From: Microbacterium sp. TNHR37B
GTDB lineage: Bacteria; Actinomycetota; Actinomycetes; Actinomycetales; Microbacteriaceae
Length of the DNA: 64,000 bases
Direction of reading: 5' to 3'
NCBI RefSeq assembly: GCF_001620065.1
Contig: NZ_LQGV01000001.1
Location: 186,001 to 250,000, forward strand
The notes below the pieces were generated by a model. That model saw nothing but the letters and a program-made list of their open reading frames with translations, was not told where the DNA came from and did not search any database. Positions 46,597 to 55,065 of this stretch are shown here, one piece after another (position 1 is the first letter of the stretch; every line of letters begins with the position of its first letter). A program made the position numbers and the translations under genes.

Positions 46597-47586
46597 ATGG
46601 AGCCGATCGATGCGCTGAACGAGATCGCGACGTTGCTGGAGCGAGAGAGGGCCTCGCGCTATCGATCGAAGGCGTTCCGCGCGGCGGCCCGCGCGATCGA
46701 GGGCCTCGGGTTCGAAGAGCTCTCCGATACGGCAGCGCTTCGCCGCCGGAAGGGGATCGGTGATTCTTCGCTCGCCGTCATCCGCGAGGCGCTCGAGGGT
46801 CGTGTCCCTCGGTATCTGGCCGAGTTGAGAGACGCGGACGCTCGGCCGGAGTCGCGCCTCCGAGGGCAGCTGCGGGGTGACTTGCATGCGCATTCGGAAT
46901 GGTCCGACGGGCAGACGAGCATCGACCTGATGGTGGAGGCTGCTCGCGCGCTCGGCCACGACTACCTTGCGCTGACCGATCACTCGCCTCGACTGCGCGT
47001 GGCACGGGGACTGTCCGCGGAACGTTTGCGCGAGCAGCTCACGGTGGTGGACGGGTTTCGGTTCGATGACTTCACCCTGCTCAGCGGAATCGAAGTGGAC
47101 ATCCTCGACGACGGAGGGCTCGACCAGGACACCGGGCTCCTTGATGACCTCGACATCGTCGTGGCGTCCGTTCACTCGTCGCTGCGAATGGAACGCTCAC
47201 GGATGACGGCGCGGCTCGTGCGCGCGGTGTCGCAGCCGCAGGTCGACGTGCTCGGTCATGTGACGGGCCGGCTCGTGCGGGGTGAGAGAGGGACGAGACC
47301 GCCCTCCGAGTTCGATGCCGCCGAGGTCTTCGCTGCGTGCGCGGCCCATGGCGTGGCCGTTGAGATCAACTCGCGGCCCGAGCGCGAGGATCCGCCCGAC
47401 GAGCTCATTCGGATGGCGATTCAGGCGGGGTGCGTGTTTGCGATCGATTCCGACGCGCATGCCCCGGGTCAGCTGAGCCTGCTCGACGAGGGTGCCGCTC
47501 GCGCGGAGCGTCTGGGAGTGCCGTCGGACCGTGTCGTCACGACGTGGTCACGTGAGCGTCTGCAGGCGTGGACTGCCTCCCGCTGA
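46597..47586 (+). CDS. PHP-domain protein with N-terminal HhH region (PolX-like, no polymerase domain)
   Basis: 329 residues. The N-terminal ~75 residues form a Pol-beta/HhH-like helical segment (YRSKAFRAAARAIEGL, RRKGIGDSSLAVI). The rest is a PHP phosphoesterase with metal-binding GDLHAHSEWSDG (H97, H99), ALTDHSPRLRV, VASVHSSL, VLGHVTGR and IDSDAHAPGQ. This equals the N- and C-terminal parts of bacterial PolX without the catalytic polymerase palm. Probable exonuclease or phosphatase; activity is inference. GGAGGCGGCG precedes the ATG. Confidence 0.82.
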   Translation: MEPIDALNEIATLLERERASRYRSKAFRAAARAIEGLGFEELSDTAALRRRKGIGDSSLAVIREALEGRVPRYLAELRDADARPESRLRGQLRGDLHAHSEWSDGQTSIDLMVEAARALGHDYLALTDHSPRLRVARGLSAERLREQLTVVDGFRFDDFTLLSGIEVDILDDGGLDQDTGLLDDLDIVVASVHSSLRMERSRMTARLVRAVSQPQVDVLGHVTGRLVRGERGTRPPSEFDAAEVFAACAAHGVAVEINSRPEREDPPDELIRMAIQAGCVFAIDSDAHAPGQLSLLDEGAARAERLGVPSDRVVTTWSRERLQAWTASR

Positions 47587-47634
47587 CCGCCTCGGCGAGC
47601 GCAACCGTCGGAAGCATTCCGTCCGCGCGCGGTG

Positions 47635-48558
47635 TCAGCTGCGAGCCGCGAGTGCGTCCGTCGCGCGAGTGAGGGAGGCGCCGAGCCCCCACTTCTCGGC
47701 GACCGAGGCGACGACGGCGGCATCCGGGCGGGTGATACGGGCGTCGGTAATCCCGACGGGGACTTCCAGGTCGCGGACGACGGCGACCACCCGCGGGGCG
47801 ACGGCGAGATAGTCGGCGGCCTCCAGGATTTTGGCGCGAACCCCGGCGCTCAGTCGCTCGTCGCTCTCCGCGGCATCGATGATGCCGGCGAGCGTGCCGT
47901 ATCGGGCGAGAAGCGTAGTCGCCGTCTTCTCTCCGATCCCTGCCACTCCGGGGAGCCCGTCGGAGGGATCGCCGCGCAGGACCGCGAAGTCCGCGTACTG
48001 GGAGGGCGTGATTCCGTACTTCTCCGTCGTCGTGTGGCCGGTGTGGACCTCGAGGTTGCTCATTCCGCGGCCGGTGTAGATGACGCGGACGTCGCGATCG
48101 TCGTCGATCAGTTGGAACAGATCCCTGTCGCCCGTGACGACGTCGACGGGGATCGTCGAGATGGTCGCGTACGTGCCGATCACATCGTCGGCCTCGTGGT
48201 GCGCAACGCCGACCACGGGGATTCGAAGCGCGTGCAGCTCGTCGCGGATGGCGGGGAGCTGGTGCTCAAGCGGGTCGGGAACGACTTCCACGTCGGGAGC
48301 CGCGACGATCTCTTCGGCAACGCGGTGTGCCTTGTAACTGGGGATGAGGTCGACACGCCATTGTGGTCGCCAGTCGTCGTCCCAGCAGGCGATGAGGTGG
48401 GTGGGTTCGTAGAGTGCGACGAGCTTCGCGATCATGTCGAGGAGTCCGCGCGCGGCGTTGATGGGGCGCCCGTCGGCGCCGGCGACGCTGTCCGGGACGC
48501 CGTAGAACGCACGGAAGTAGAGCGACGCGGTGTCGAGGAGCATGAGGCGGTCGGTCAC
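47635..48558 (-). CDS. 5'-3' exonuclease (FEN-like, stand-alone)
   Basis: 307 residues, equivalent to the N-terminal nuclease domain of DNA polymerase I. MLLDTASLYFRAFYG, SYKAHR, HEADDVIGT, VTGDRDLFQLI and the helix-hairpin-helix LPGVAGIGEKTATTLL carry the metal-binding acidic residues. Likely processes flaps or RNA primers. Leaderless GTG start inferred. Convergent with the PHP gene. Confidence 0.9.
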   Translation of the reverse strand: MTDRLMLLDTASLYFRAFYGVPDSVAGADGRPINAARGLLDMIAKLVALYEPTHLIACWDDDWRPQWRVDLIPSYKAHRVAEEIVAAPDVEVVPDPLEHQLPAIRDELHALRIPVVGVAHHEADDVIGTYATISTIPVDVVTGDRDLFQLIDDDRDVRVIYTGRGMSNLEVHTGHTTTEKYGITPSQYADFAVLRGDPSDGLPGVAGIGEKTATTLLARYGTLAGIIDAAESDERLSAGVRAKILEAADYLAVAPRVVAVVRDLEVPVGITDARITRPDAAVVASVAEKWGLGASLTRATDALAARS

Positions 48559-48564
48559 GCAGTC

Positions 48565-48570
48565 ATCCTG
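48565..48570 (-). promoter_or_regulatory. -10 element CAGGAT, leaderless start of the exonuclease
   Basis: Minus strand CAGGAT, 6-nt spacer GACTGC, GTG at 48558. First base deviates from TANNNT. Confidence 0.4.
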
Positions 48571-48598
48571 TCACGGTGGTTCGTACCGGTGGTGGCTG

Positions 48599-49372
48599 TT
48601 AGCAGCCGGGGGCGTGGGGGGTTTCGTGGCAGGTGTGTTGGACGAGGGCGGTGTGGGCTTCGAGGATGGTGATGCGGGTGGTGTGGGCGGGGATGTCGAG
48701 CAGGCCCGGGACGCGGGTCCATCCGTTGCCGAAGTCGACGTCGGCGCGGAAACGGATCGTGACGCGGGCGGTGTAGGTGCCGCGGTGTTCGTAGACGTGG
48801 CTAGTGGCGGTGGGAGTCAGTTGTGCTGCTCCGAGCTGGTTCCAGGTGCGGCCCCCGGTCGGGGACTGGCGGGTGGCGCCGTCGCCGTAGTCGAACAGGA
48901 ACGTCTGCGGCTGGAACCGGACACGGACCGGCAGATCGAACAGCTCGCCCTCACGGATGTGTTCAGCTGCGGCGGCGACCACGTTCACCGGCATCCCCGC
49001 GACCCCCACTCCTGCCGGCTCGGGAACCAACGGCGCCACCTCCGGCGCGAACGACGCCACATCCGACAGCGTCGGCTCCGGACGCGTCACCACCTCATAG
49101 ACACCGCACCTCTGCAGAGGATCGTCGCAGTTGAGTCCGTCATCAGAATCAGATTCGGTGTCTCGACCTCGGGTATCGCCGCGCTCATCTCTGGCTTTGC
49201 CGCGCTCGTTGTCCACGCGCGACTTCGAACCACTGTGGCCATTGATGTCGACGGTGCCGTCGCCGACGGACGTGTCAACCGCGCAGAGCCCCGCAGCTCG
49301 GCTTGCGGCCGAGCAGCTGCTCGCGGGGACCGTGATCTCAAGCAATCCTGCTACGAGCAACTCTACGAACAT
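48599..49372 (-). CDS. Secreted PKD-domain protein of unknown function
   Basis: 257 residues. The N-terminus is hydrophobic (signal-like, about 1-30), followed by a charged low-complexity part rich in Asp/Arg/Ser (about 45-78). The C-terminal half contains one PKD-type beta-sandwich (FLFDYGDGATRQS, HVYEHRGTYTARVTI) and an even number of cysteines. Starts inside the end of the upstream lipoprotein gene (10-bp overlap), so the two are cotranscribed. Possibly an adhesin or a wall-associated protein; this is only inference. Confidence 0.7.
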   Translation of the reverse strand: MFVELLVAGLLEITVPASSCSAASRAAGLCAVDTSVGDGTVDINGHSGSKSRVDNERGKARDERGDTRGRDTESDSDDGLNCDDPLQRCGVYEVVTRPEPTLSDVASFAPEVAPLVPEPAGVGVAGMPVNVVAAAAEHIREGELFDLPVRVRFQPQTFLFDYGDGATRQSPTGGRTWNQLGAAQLTPTATSHVYEHRGTYTARVTIRFRADVDFGNGWTRVPGLLDIPAHTTRITILEAHTALVQHTCHETPHAPGC

Positions 49373-49887
49373 ACGCCGTCCTTCGCCTTGCTCTCCGAGA
49401 TGAGCGCAGTGTCCCCTGAGATCAAGAACATGACCTCCAAACCCACGACCGGTGTGCGGTCGGGAGGGGTCACGTCAGTCTCGGTCTCATCGAGGACTCG
49501 GGTCTCGCTGACATCGAGACACACATACCCGAGCAATGAGGATGTGTCGCTCCGCACCGGAGTAAGTGAATCGAGTCTGATGGCCCCATCGAGGCGGATT
49601 CCCTCACGCTCGAACTGGAGTCGTGAGAGACGTTCGCCTTCCAAAGCGCTGCCCGTGAGGTACTGGTCGGCCTCAAACGTGTGGTTCGTTGTCGCTCGAT
49701 CCGAGTTGAGCGCTTCTATGTAAGAACGGTAGGTCGCCTCTGCGACGGCGGCGGTCGCAACCTTCGGAGATCGTTCGGGGGACCCCTGCGTGGGCGCAGG
49801 AACTCGAGTGGTTTCGGGCACACAGGCCATGAGGCAGATGGCTGACATGACGATGATCAGTCCGCCCGCAGCACGTTGTCTCCCCAT
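49363..49887 (-). CDS. Lipoprotein of unknown function
   Basis: 174 residues. Signal peptide with lipobox LMAC (C22), then a Pro/Thr/Ser-rich tether. The globular part beginning AEATYRSYIEALNSDR resembles small extracellular domains seen in actinobacterial lipoproteins; I cannot name the family. The 3' end overlaps the PKD gene, pointing to a functional pair at the cell surface. Confidence 0.75.
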   Translation of the reverse strand: MGRQRAAGGLIIVMSAICLMACVPETTRVPAPTQGSPERSPKVATAAVAEATYRSYIEALNSDRATTNHTFEADQYLTGSALEGERLSRLQFEREGIRLDGAIRLDSLTPVRSDTSSLLGYVCLDVSETRVLDETETDVTPPDRTPVVGLEVMFLISGDTALISESKAKDGVCS

Positions 49888-49893
49888 GCGCTC

Positions 49894-49899
49894 ACGCTA
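49894..49899 (-). promoter_or_regulatory. -10 element TAGCGT, leaderless start of the lipoprotein-PKD pair
   Basis: Minus strand TAGCGT, 6-nt spacer GAGCGC, ATG at 49887. Confidence 0.6.
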
Positions 49900-49957
49900 G
49901 TGACGTCTCTCTGCGCCCTTGCAGGGTTATCCACAGCCCGCAAGAGATTCGGCGTCG

Positions 49958-49963
49958 TAGGCT
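49958..49963 (+). promoter_or_regulatory. -10 element TAGGCT, leaderless start of the SEC-C gene
   Basis: TAGGCT, 6-nt spacer CGACCA, GTG at 49970. Confidence 0.6.
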
Positions 49964-49969
49964 CGACCA

Positions 49970-50437
49970 GTGCAGTCTCCTGATGACGGAGCGGCGGCCG
50001 CGGGCAACGCCTTCTCCCGCGGAGCGCGGCGGCGCCTCCCCGACGACGCGTCGTGTCCGTGCGGTGGAGGCCGCTTCGGTGACTGCTGTGGGCCGTGGCT
50101 GCGCGGTGCCGACGCGCCCTCGGCGGAGACGTTGATGCGGTCGCGATACTCGGCATTCGCGCTTCGCGACGGCGACCACCTCCTCCGAACCTGGCACCCT
50201 GCGACCCGACCCGTGCGGCTCGAACTCGACGACCAGCTGTTCTGGGAAGGGCTGACCGTCGACGCGGTGGAAGGCGGTGCGCCGGGGGATCGACGAGGCA
50301 TCGTCGCGTTCCGCGCGCGCTGGCGGGATGCCGCCGATGGCTCACGCGGAGAGCTTGTCGAACGCAGCAGGTTCCGATCCGATGGCGCCCGTTGGTGGTA
50401 CCTCGACGGCCAATCGGAGTCCGTCTCAAACAGGTGA
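49970..50437 (+). CDS. YchJ-family (UPF0225) SEC-C domain protein
   Basis: 155 residues. The zinc-binding SEC-C motif is CPCGGGRFGDCCGPWL (about 29-44), followed by the YchJ-type NTF2-like domain (AETLMRSRYSAFALRDGDHLLRTWHP). Function unknown in this family. Start fixed by the -10 element 6 nt upstream. Confidence 0.85.
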   Translation: MQSPDDGAAAAGNAFSRGARRRLPDDASCPCGGGRFGDCCGPWLRGADAPSAETLMRSRYSAFALRDGDHLLRTWHPATRPVRLELDDQLFWEGLTVDAVEGGAPGDRRGIVAFRARWRDAADGSRGELVERSRFRSDGARWWYLDGQSESVSNR

Positions 50438-50467
50438 AGGATCTGGTTCCACAGTCTGCATCCGGTC

Positions 50468-50653
50468 TTGCCGGGCGGGGGAGCGGTTCTGATACCCTGG
50501 AGTGTCACGCTTGTGGTGTTTTCGCCATGCGTTCGTGACACGCGAATCCCATTCACACCGCTGCTGCCGTGCCTCGCTCGTTTGCGAGGGAGGAAGAAGC
50601 GTCCGCTTCGGGGCCGCAGCCCGACACCCAACCCAACAAGGACAACCCACTAC
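50468..50653 (+). promoter_or_regulatory. rpsA promoter and structured 5' leader
   Basis: A -35-like TTGCCG (50468) and a -10 candidate TACCCT within GATACCCT (50491-50498) precede a leader of about 150 nt. It contains an 8-bp inverted repeat GTGTCACG (50502-50509) / CGTGACAC (50534-50541) and a 6-bp hairpin CCTCGC / GCGAGG (50572-50577 / 50584-50589). The ATG has only AAGGA at long spacing, so the leader structure may control S1 translation. Confidence 0.5.
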
Positions 50654-52105
50654 ATGACTACCGCAACGACCGCCCCGGCCACCAAGCAGGTCGCTATCAA
50701 CGACATCGGATCTGCTGAGGACTTCCTGGCCGCGGTCGAGAAGACCCTGAAGTTCTTCAACGACGGCGACCTCATCGAAGGCACCGTGGTGAAGATCGAC
50801 CGCGACGAGGTCCTCCTCGACGTCGGCTACAAGACCGAGGGTGTCATCCCCTCGCGTGAGCTCTCCATCAAGCACGACGTCGACCCGAACGAGGTCGTCA
50901 AGGTCGGCGACGAGGTCGAGGCCCTGGTTCTCCAGAAGGAGGACAAGGAAGGCCGTCTCATCCTGTCCAAGAAGCGTGCCCAGTACGAGCGCGCCTGGGG
51001 TGATGTCGAGAAGATCAAGGAGAACGACGGCGTCGTCACCGGATCGGTCATCGAGGTCGTCAAGGGTGGCCTCATCGTCGACATCGGCCTCCGCGGCTTC
51101 CTTCCGGCATCGCTCATCGAGCTGCGTCGTGTGCGCGACCTCACGCCGTACCTCGGCCAGGAGATCGAGGCGAAGATCCTCGAGCTCGACAAGAACCGCA
51201 ACAACGTTGTCCTCTCGCGCCGCGCACTGCTCGAGCAGACGCAGTCCGAGTCGCGCACCACGTTCCTCAACAACCTGCACAAGGGTCAGGTCCGCAAGGG
51301 TGTCGTGTCGTCGATCGTCAACTTCGGTGCGTTCGTCGACCTCGGCGGCGTCGACGGTCTCGTTCACGTCTCCGAGCTCTCGTGGAAGCACATCGAGCAC
51401 GCCTCCGAGGTCGTCGAGGTGGGCCAGGAGGTCACCGTCGAGATCCTTGAGGTCGACCTCGACCGCGAGCGCGTCTCGCTGTCGCTGAAGGCGACGCAGG
51501 AGGACCCGTGGCAGGTCTTCGCCCGCACGCACGCGATCGGTCAGGTCGCCCCGGGCAAGGTCACCAAGCTCGTCCCGTTCGGCGCATTCGTCCGCGTCGC
51601 CGATGGCATCGAGGGTCTCGTGCACATCTCGGAGCTGTCCGGCAAGCACGTGGAGCTCGCCGAGCAGGTCGTCTCCGTCGGTGAAGAGGTCTTCGTCAAG
51701 ATCATCGACATCGATCTCGAGCGTCGCCGCATCTCGCTCTCGCTGAAGCAGGCGAACGAGTCGGTCGACCCGAACGGCACCGAGTTCGACCCGGCCCTCT
51801 ACGGCATGGCGACCGAGTACGACGAGAACGGCGAGTACAAGTACCCCGAGGGCTTCGACCCCGAGTCGGGTGCCTGGCTCGAGGGCTTCGACGCTCAGCG
51901 TGAGAAGTGGGAGCAGGAGTACGCCGCTGCTCAGGCCCGCTGGGAGCAGCACAAGGCTGCCGTCGCCAAGGCCCTGGAGGCCGAGGCTGCCGCTCCGGCC
52001 GAGATCGGCGGATCCTCGTTCTCGTCCGACTCCTCGAACGCCGGTGGCACGCTCGCCGACGACGAGGCGCTGGCTGCACTGCGCGAGAAGCTCTCCGGTC
52101 GCTGA
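50654..52105 (+). CDS. rpsA: 30S ribosomal protein S1
   Basis: 483 residues with four S1 RNA-binding (OB) domains (starting near residues 38, 123, 210 and 295), the four-domain form of actinobacteria. FVDLGGVDGLVHVSELSWKH is the classic S1 motif. The C-terminal ~110 residues are acidic and Ala-rich. Start at the ATG at 50654; upstream in-frame codons lie in the leader. Confidence 0.97.
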   Translation: MTTATTAPATKQVAINDIGSAEDFLAAVEKTLKFFNDGDLIEGTVVKIDRDEVLLDVGYKTEGVIPSRELSIKHDVDPNEVVKVGDEVEALVLQKEDKEGRLILSKKRAQYERAWGDVEKIKENDGVVTGSVIEVVKGGLIVDIGLRGFLPASLIELRRVRDLTPYLGQEIEAKILELDKNRNNVVLSRRALLEQTQSESRTTFLNNLHKGQVRKGVVSSIVNFGAFVDLGGVDGLVHVSELSWKHIEHASEVVEVGQEVTVEILEVDLDRERVSLSLKATQEDPWQVFARTHAIGQVAPGKVTKLVPFGAFVRVADGIEGLVHISELSGKHVELAEQVVSVGEEVFVKIIDIDLERRRISLSLKQANESVDPNGTEFDPALYGMATEYDENGEYKYPEGFDPESGAWLEGFDAQREKWEQEYAAAQARWEQHKAAVAKALEAEAAAPAEIGGSSFSSDSSNAGGTLADDEALAALREKLSGR

Positions 52106-52119
52106 TCGGACACGCTCAG

Positions 52120-52151
52120 AAGGGGCCGCGACCATTTGGTCGCGGCCCCTT
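52120..52151 (+). terminator. Strong terminator after rpsA
   Basis: Perfect 14-bp stem AAGGGGCCGCGACC / GGTCGCGGCCCCTT around ATTT. It separates rpsA from the two-component block. Confidence 0.9.
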
Positions 52152-52176
52152 CCTCGTCTGTCCCGACGGTTGGCTG

Positions 52177-52182
52177 TAACGT
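52177..52182 (+). promoter_or_regulatory. -10 element TAACGT, leaderless start of the histidine kinase
   Basis: TAACGT, 6-nt spacer CAGAAG, GTG at 52189. Confidence 0.55.
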
Positions 52183-52188
52183 CAGAAG

Positions 52189-53826
52189 GTGATCATCAGC
52201 GCGGCAGCGAGCCCGACCGGCATCATCGGCCGCGGACGTGATCGCTCCCTGCTTCTCAACCAGGTGCTCCTCGGGTCGGTGGTCCTGCTGGCGGCCATTC
52301 TCGTCGTGATCTTCGACGCGGTCGCCGACGGAGTTCTCCTCATCCTGGGTGTGACCGCGGTCTTCGTCGCCACCGGGGCCGCCTTCGTGCTCCCATGGAA
52401 CCGATTCCCGGCGCTCGCAATGCTCGTGCTTCCTCTCGCCGACATCGGGGCGATCGTCCTCATGCGTAGCGCCGCGCCCGATGCGGCACTCGGACTCATG
52501 TGGGCCTTTCCTGCGATCTGGATCGCCTCCGCCTTCGGTGGTTGGGGAGCGCTCCTCGGCAGCGGTCTGATCACGATCGCCTACTGGGCGCAGAACCTCG
52601 CAGACCCGGCCCAGACGATCAACCCGGGCACCTTCTTGTTTCCGGTGATGATCGGTGGCCTCGCGACGATCGCCGCGATCGGATCGCGGCGAGCGATAGC
52701 TCAACGAACACTCCTCGACAAGCAGTCCTTGTTCCTCCAGCGTTCGGTCGACCGTGCCCGTCGGCAGGAAGACCTCGTCACGGAGGTGCTGCAGGCGGTC
52801 GATTTCGGTGTGATCCGCTTGACTCCCGACGGATCGATGGTCGTCACTAATGAAGCCCACGGCCGGTTGCAGCGCGCGAGAGCGGAGACCTCGCGTGCGT
52901 ATGCGGCCGACGGTATATCTCCGCTCGATGACGAGGACCTTCCGCTGGCGCGCGCACGGAGGGGCGAGGTCTTCGAGAACACCCTCGTCTGGCACGGCGA
53001 TCCCGGGGATGAAAACCGGCGGGCTCTGCGCTCGACCGCACGCCGGCTCGTCGACAAGGACCTCTCAGACGCGGGCATGGTCATTGTCACCCTCGACGCG
53101 ACCGCGGAGGAACTGGCGCTGCGGGCGCGCGCCGACCTGATCGCGTCGGTCTCCCACGAACTTCGCACTCCGCTGACATCGATCACCGGTTATGTCGAAC
53201 TCGCACTCGACGATCCGAGCCTCTCGCCCGTCAGCCGCCGGAGCCTCGAAGTCGTGGAGCGCAACGCCGGCCGTCTCCTCGACATCGTGGCCGATCTGCT
53301 CACGGCATCCGCGGCATCGCATCAAGGCGTGGAGCTCACGCTTCGTACCGTCCCGACCGACCTGTCGACCGTCGTGGAGGCGGCGGTGGAGGCCGCCCTC
53401 CCGCGCGCACAGGAACGCAGAGTGCAGATCGACACATCCGCCGTGGAGTCGGTCTGGGCCATCGCCGACCCCCACCGGATGCGTCAAGTCGTCGACAACC
53501 TGCTGTCCAACGCCATCAAGTACAACCACGTCGGCGGACGCGTCGAGGTCGGGCTCACGGGCGACGCGAGTCACGTCTGGCTGGCCGTCAGCGACAACGG
53601 GCCGGGGATCGCGGAGTCGGAGCTTCCGCGACTGTTCGAGCGCTTCTTCCGCTCCGGCCTCGTGCGCAACTCGACGACCCACGGGAGCGGTCTGGGCCTC
53701 GCGATCAGCCGCGAGATCGTCCGCGCCCACGGCGGTGACATCACCGTTCGCACCGTCCTCCATGAGGGAGCCATGTTCATCGTGCGCCTGCCGGCGTTGT
53801 CTTCGAGAGAGGGGACGCGATCGTGA
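52189..53826 (+). CDS. Membrane sensor histidine kinase
   Basis: 545 residues. Five or six N-terminal membrane helices (about 20-160) with little external loop suggest sensing within the membrane. A PAS-like region (about 190-300) precedes HisKA with His323 (SVSHELRTPLTSI). The ATPase domain has the N box (QVVDNLLSNAIKYN), DNGPGI and GSGLGLAISREI. The stop overlaps the next gene by 4 bp. Its likely partner is the OmpR-type regulator encoded convergently at 55066-55833. Confidence 0.92.
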   Translation: MIISAAASPTGIIGRGRDRSLLLNQVLLGSVVLLAAILVVIFDAVADGVLLILGVTAVFVATGAAFVLPWNRFPALAMLVLPLADIGAIVLMRSAAPDAALGLMWAFPAIWIASAFGGWGALLGSGLITIAYWAQNLADPAQTINPGTFLFPVMIGGLATIAAIGSRRAIAQRTLLDKQSLFLQRSVDRARRQEDLVTEVLQAVDFGVIRLTPDGSMVVTNEAHGRLQRARAETSRAYAADGISPLDDEDLPLARARRGEVFENTLVWHGDPGDENRRALRSTARRLVDKDLSDAGMVIVTLDATAEELALRARADLIASVSHELRTPLTSITGYVELALDDPSLSPVSRRSLEVVERNAGRLLDIVADLLTASAASHQGVELTLRTVPTDLSTVVEAAVEAALPRAQERRVQIDTSAVESVWAIADPHRMRQVVDNLLSNAIKYNHVGGRVEVGLTGDASHVWLAVSDNGPGIAESELPRLFERFFRSGLVRNSTTHGSGLGLAISREIVRAHGGDITVRTVLHEGAMFIVRLPALSSREGTRS

Positions 53827-55025
53827 TCGACCTCTTCACGGTGAACGTGATCGTGGCCGTCGTGACGATCACCGCCGGAGTGCTGTACCTCGTTGAGACC
53901 ATCCTGCGCCGCGAGGTCGGAGCCGGTCGCGTGTGGGCGCTCGCGTTCCTGGGCGGCATGCTCACCGTCGTCGCCTATCTCGTGTGGCAGCAGGCGTCGG
54001 AGCCGTGGATCGCGATCGCCGTCGGCAATGCGTCGCTCGTAGCCACCTCCGGCTGTTTCTGGCTCGGTTGTCGTACCTTCAATGGGCGCGCGACCAGGTT
54101 CGCGGGAACTGCCGTAGCCGTGGTCGCCGTCGCCACGATGCTGTCCGCACTCGTCGCGGGCCCGCGAGGCGGGGAGTGGGCGGGAGCCGAGCTGATGTTC
54201 GTCGGCATCGCCGCGTTCGCCGCGCTCGGTTCGTTCGAGTCTCGCCGAGGCGCGATGGGAGCGATGTGGAGCTCGCTCGGCTTCACGATCGTGCTTGCCT
54301 TCGTCGCCGTGTTCTACTTCGGTCGGGCGGTCGTCCTCGCCGTCCTCGGGCCAGATAGCGACCTCTTTCGCACGTGGCTCAACTCGAGCATCACCGGCAT
54401 CGTCTCCATCGTCCTCACCCTGGTCGCGCTCACCACCGCGACGATGCTGCGCAGCGGACGGGTCACGGTGCGACAGGATCACGACGGCAACCTCCTCCGT
54501 GTCTCGCCGGAAGGGATTCTGGAGGAGTCATCGTTTCGCGCGGCGCTGCCGACCGTTGCCGCCCGGTCCGAGGCGGCGGGCCGCGTCTTTGCCGTGGTGG
54601 CGATGCGTATGGACGACCTTGCACAGATCAGCCTCGCGTTCGGAAGCACGGAGGAGGAGGCACTGCGCACCCAGTTCCGGGCCGGTGTTCGCCGGTTCGC
54701 TCCCACGTTCGCGCTCGTCGGTCTCGGAGCCGACAACTCGATGGTGATGGCCTTCGAGCCCGATTCCGCCGCCGAAGCGGGCCGCGTCGCGAGCCGCATC
54801 CAGCGCCGACTCCTCGATGGATTCGCCGACCGGGGGAGCGCGGTGATCCCGGTGCTGGGAGTCGGAGTGGCCGTCAGCCTCGATATGGGCTACGACCCCC
54901 TCCTCCTGCAGGAGGAGGCAAGTGCCGCTGCCCGACGGTCTTCGACGAGCGTCGACGCGTCGGTGATCTTCGCCGAACCTCCGCGCGACCTGTCGGGCAG
55001 CGACGCCGCCATCGCGGGAGAGTAG
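53823..55025 (+). CDS. Membrane protein with degenerate GGDEF-like domain
   Basis: 400 residues. Seven membrane helices (about 3-25 to 188-212) are followed by a cytoplasmic domain whose strand/helix pattern follows a diguanylate cyclase: FAVVAMRMDDLAQISLAFG, an intermediate helix, and VLGVGVAVSLDMGYDP. The signature loop reads LGADNSMVMAF instead of GG[D/E]EF, so catalysis is unlikely; a sensory or scaffolding role is inferred. The GTG overlaps the histidine kinase stop, so the two are translationally coupled. Confidence 0.7.
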   Translation: MIDLFTVNVIVAVVTITAGVLYLVETILRREVGAGRVWALAFLGGMLTVVAYLVWQQASEPWIAIAVGNASLVATSGCFWLGCRTFNGRATRFAGTAVAVVAVATMLSALVAGPRGGEWAGAELMFVGIAAFAALGSFESRRGAMGAMWSSLGFTIVLAFVAVFYFGRAVVLAVLGPDSDLFRTWLNSSITGIVSIVLTLVALTTATMLRSGRVTVRQDHDGNLLRVSPEGILEESSFRAALPTVAARSEAAGRVFAVVAMRMDDLAQISLAFGSTEEEALRTQFRAGVRRFAPTFALVGLGADNSMVMAFEPDSAAEAGRVASRIQRRLLDGFADRGSAVIPVLGVGVAVSLDMGYDPLLLQEEASAAARRSSTSVDASVIFAEPPRDLSGSDAAIAGE

Positions 55026-55065
55026 TGTCCGTGCTCAGACGGCGGACGGCCCTCAGCGGGAACGC

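Noticed and set aside
55026..55065. Terminator between the convergent GGDEF-like and response regulator genes
   Set aside because: Short complementary pieces (GTCCG/CGGAC, CCCTC/GAGGG) exist, but stems are weak and there is no T run, so I do not call one.
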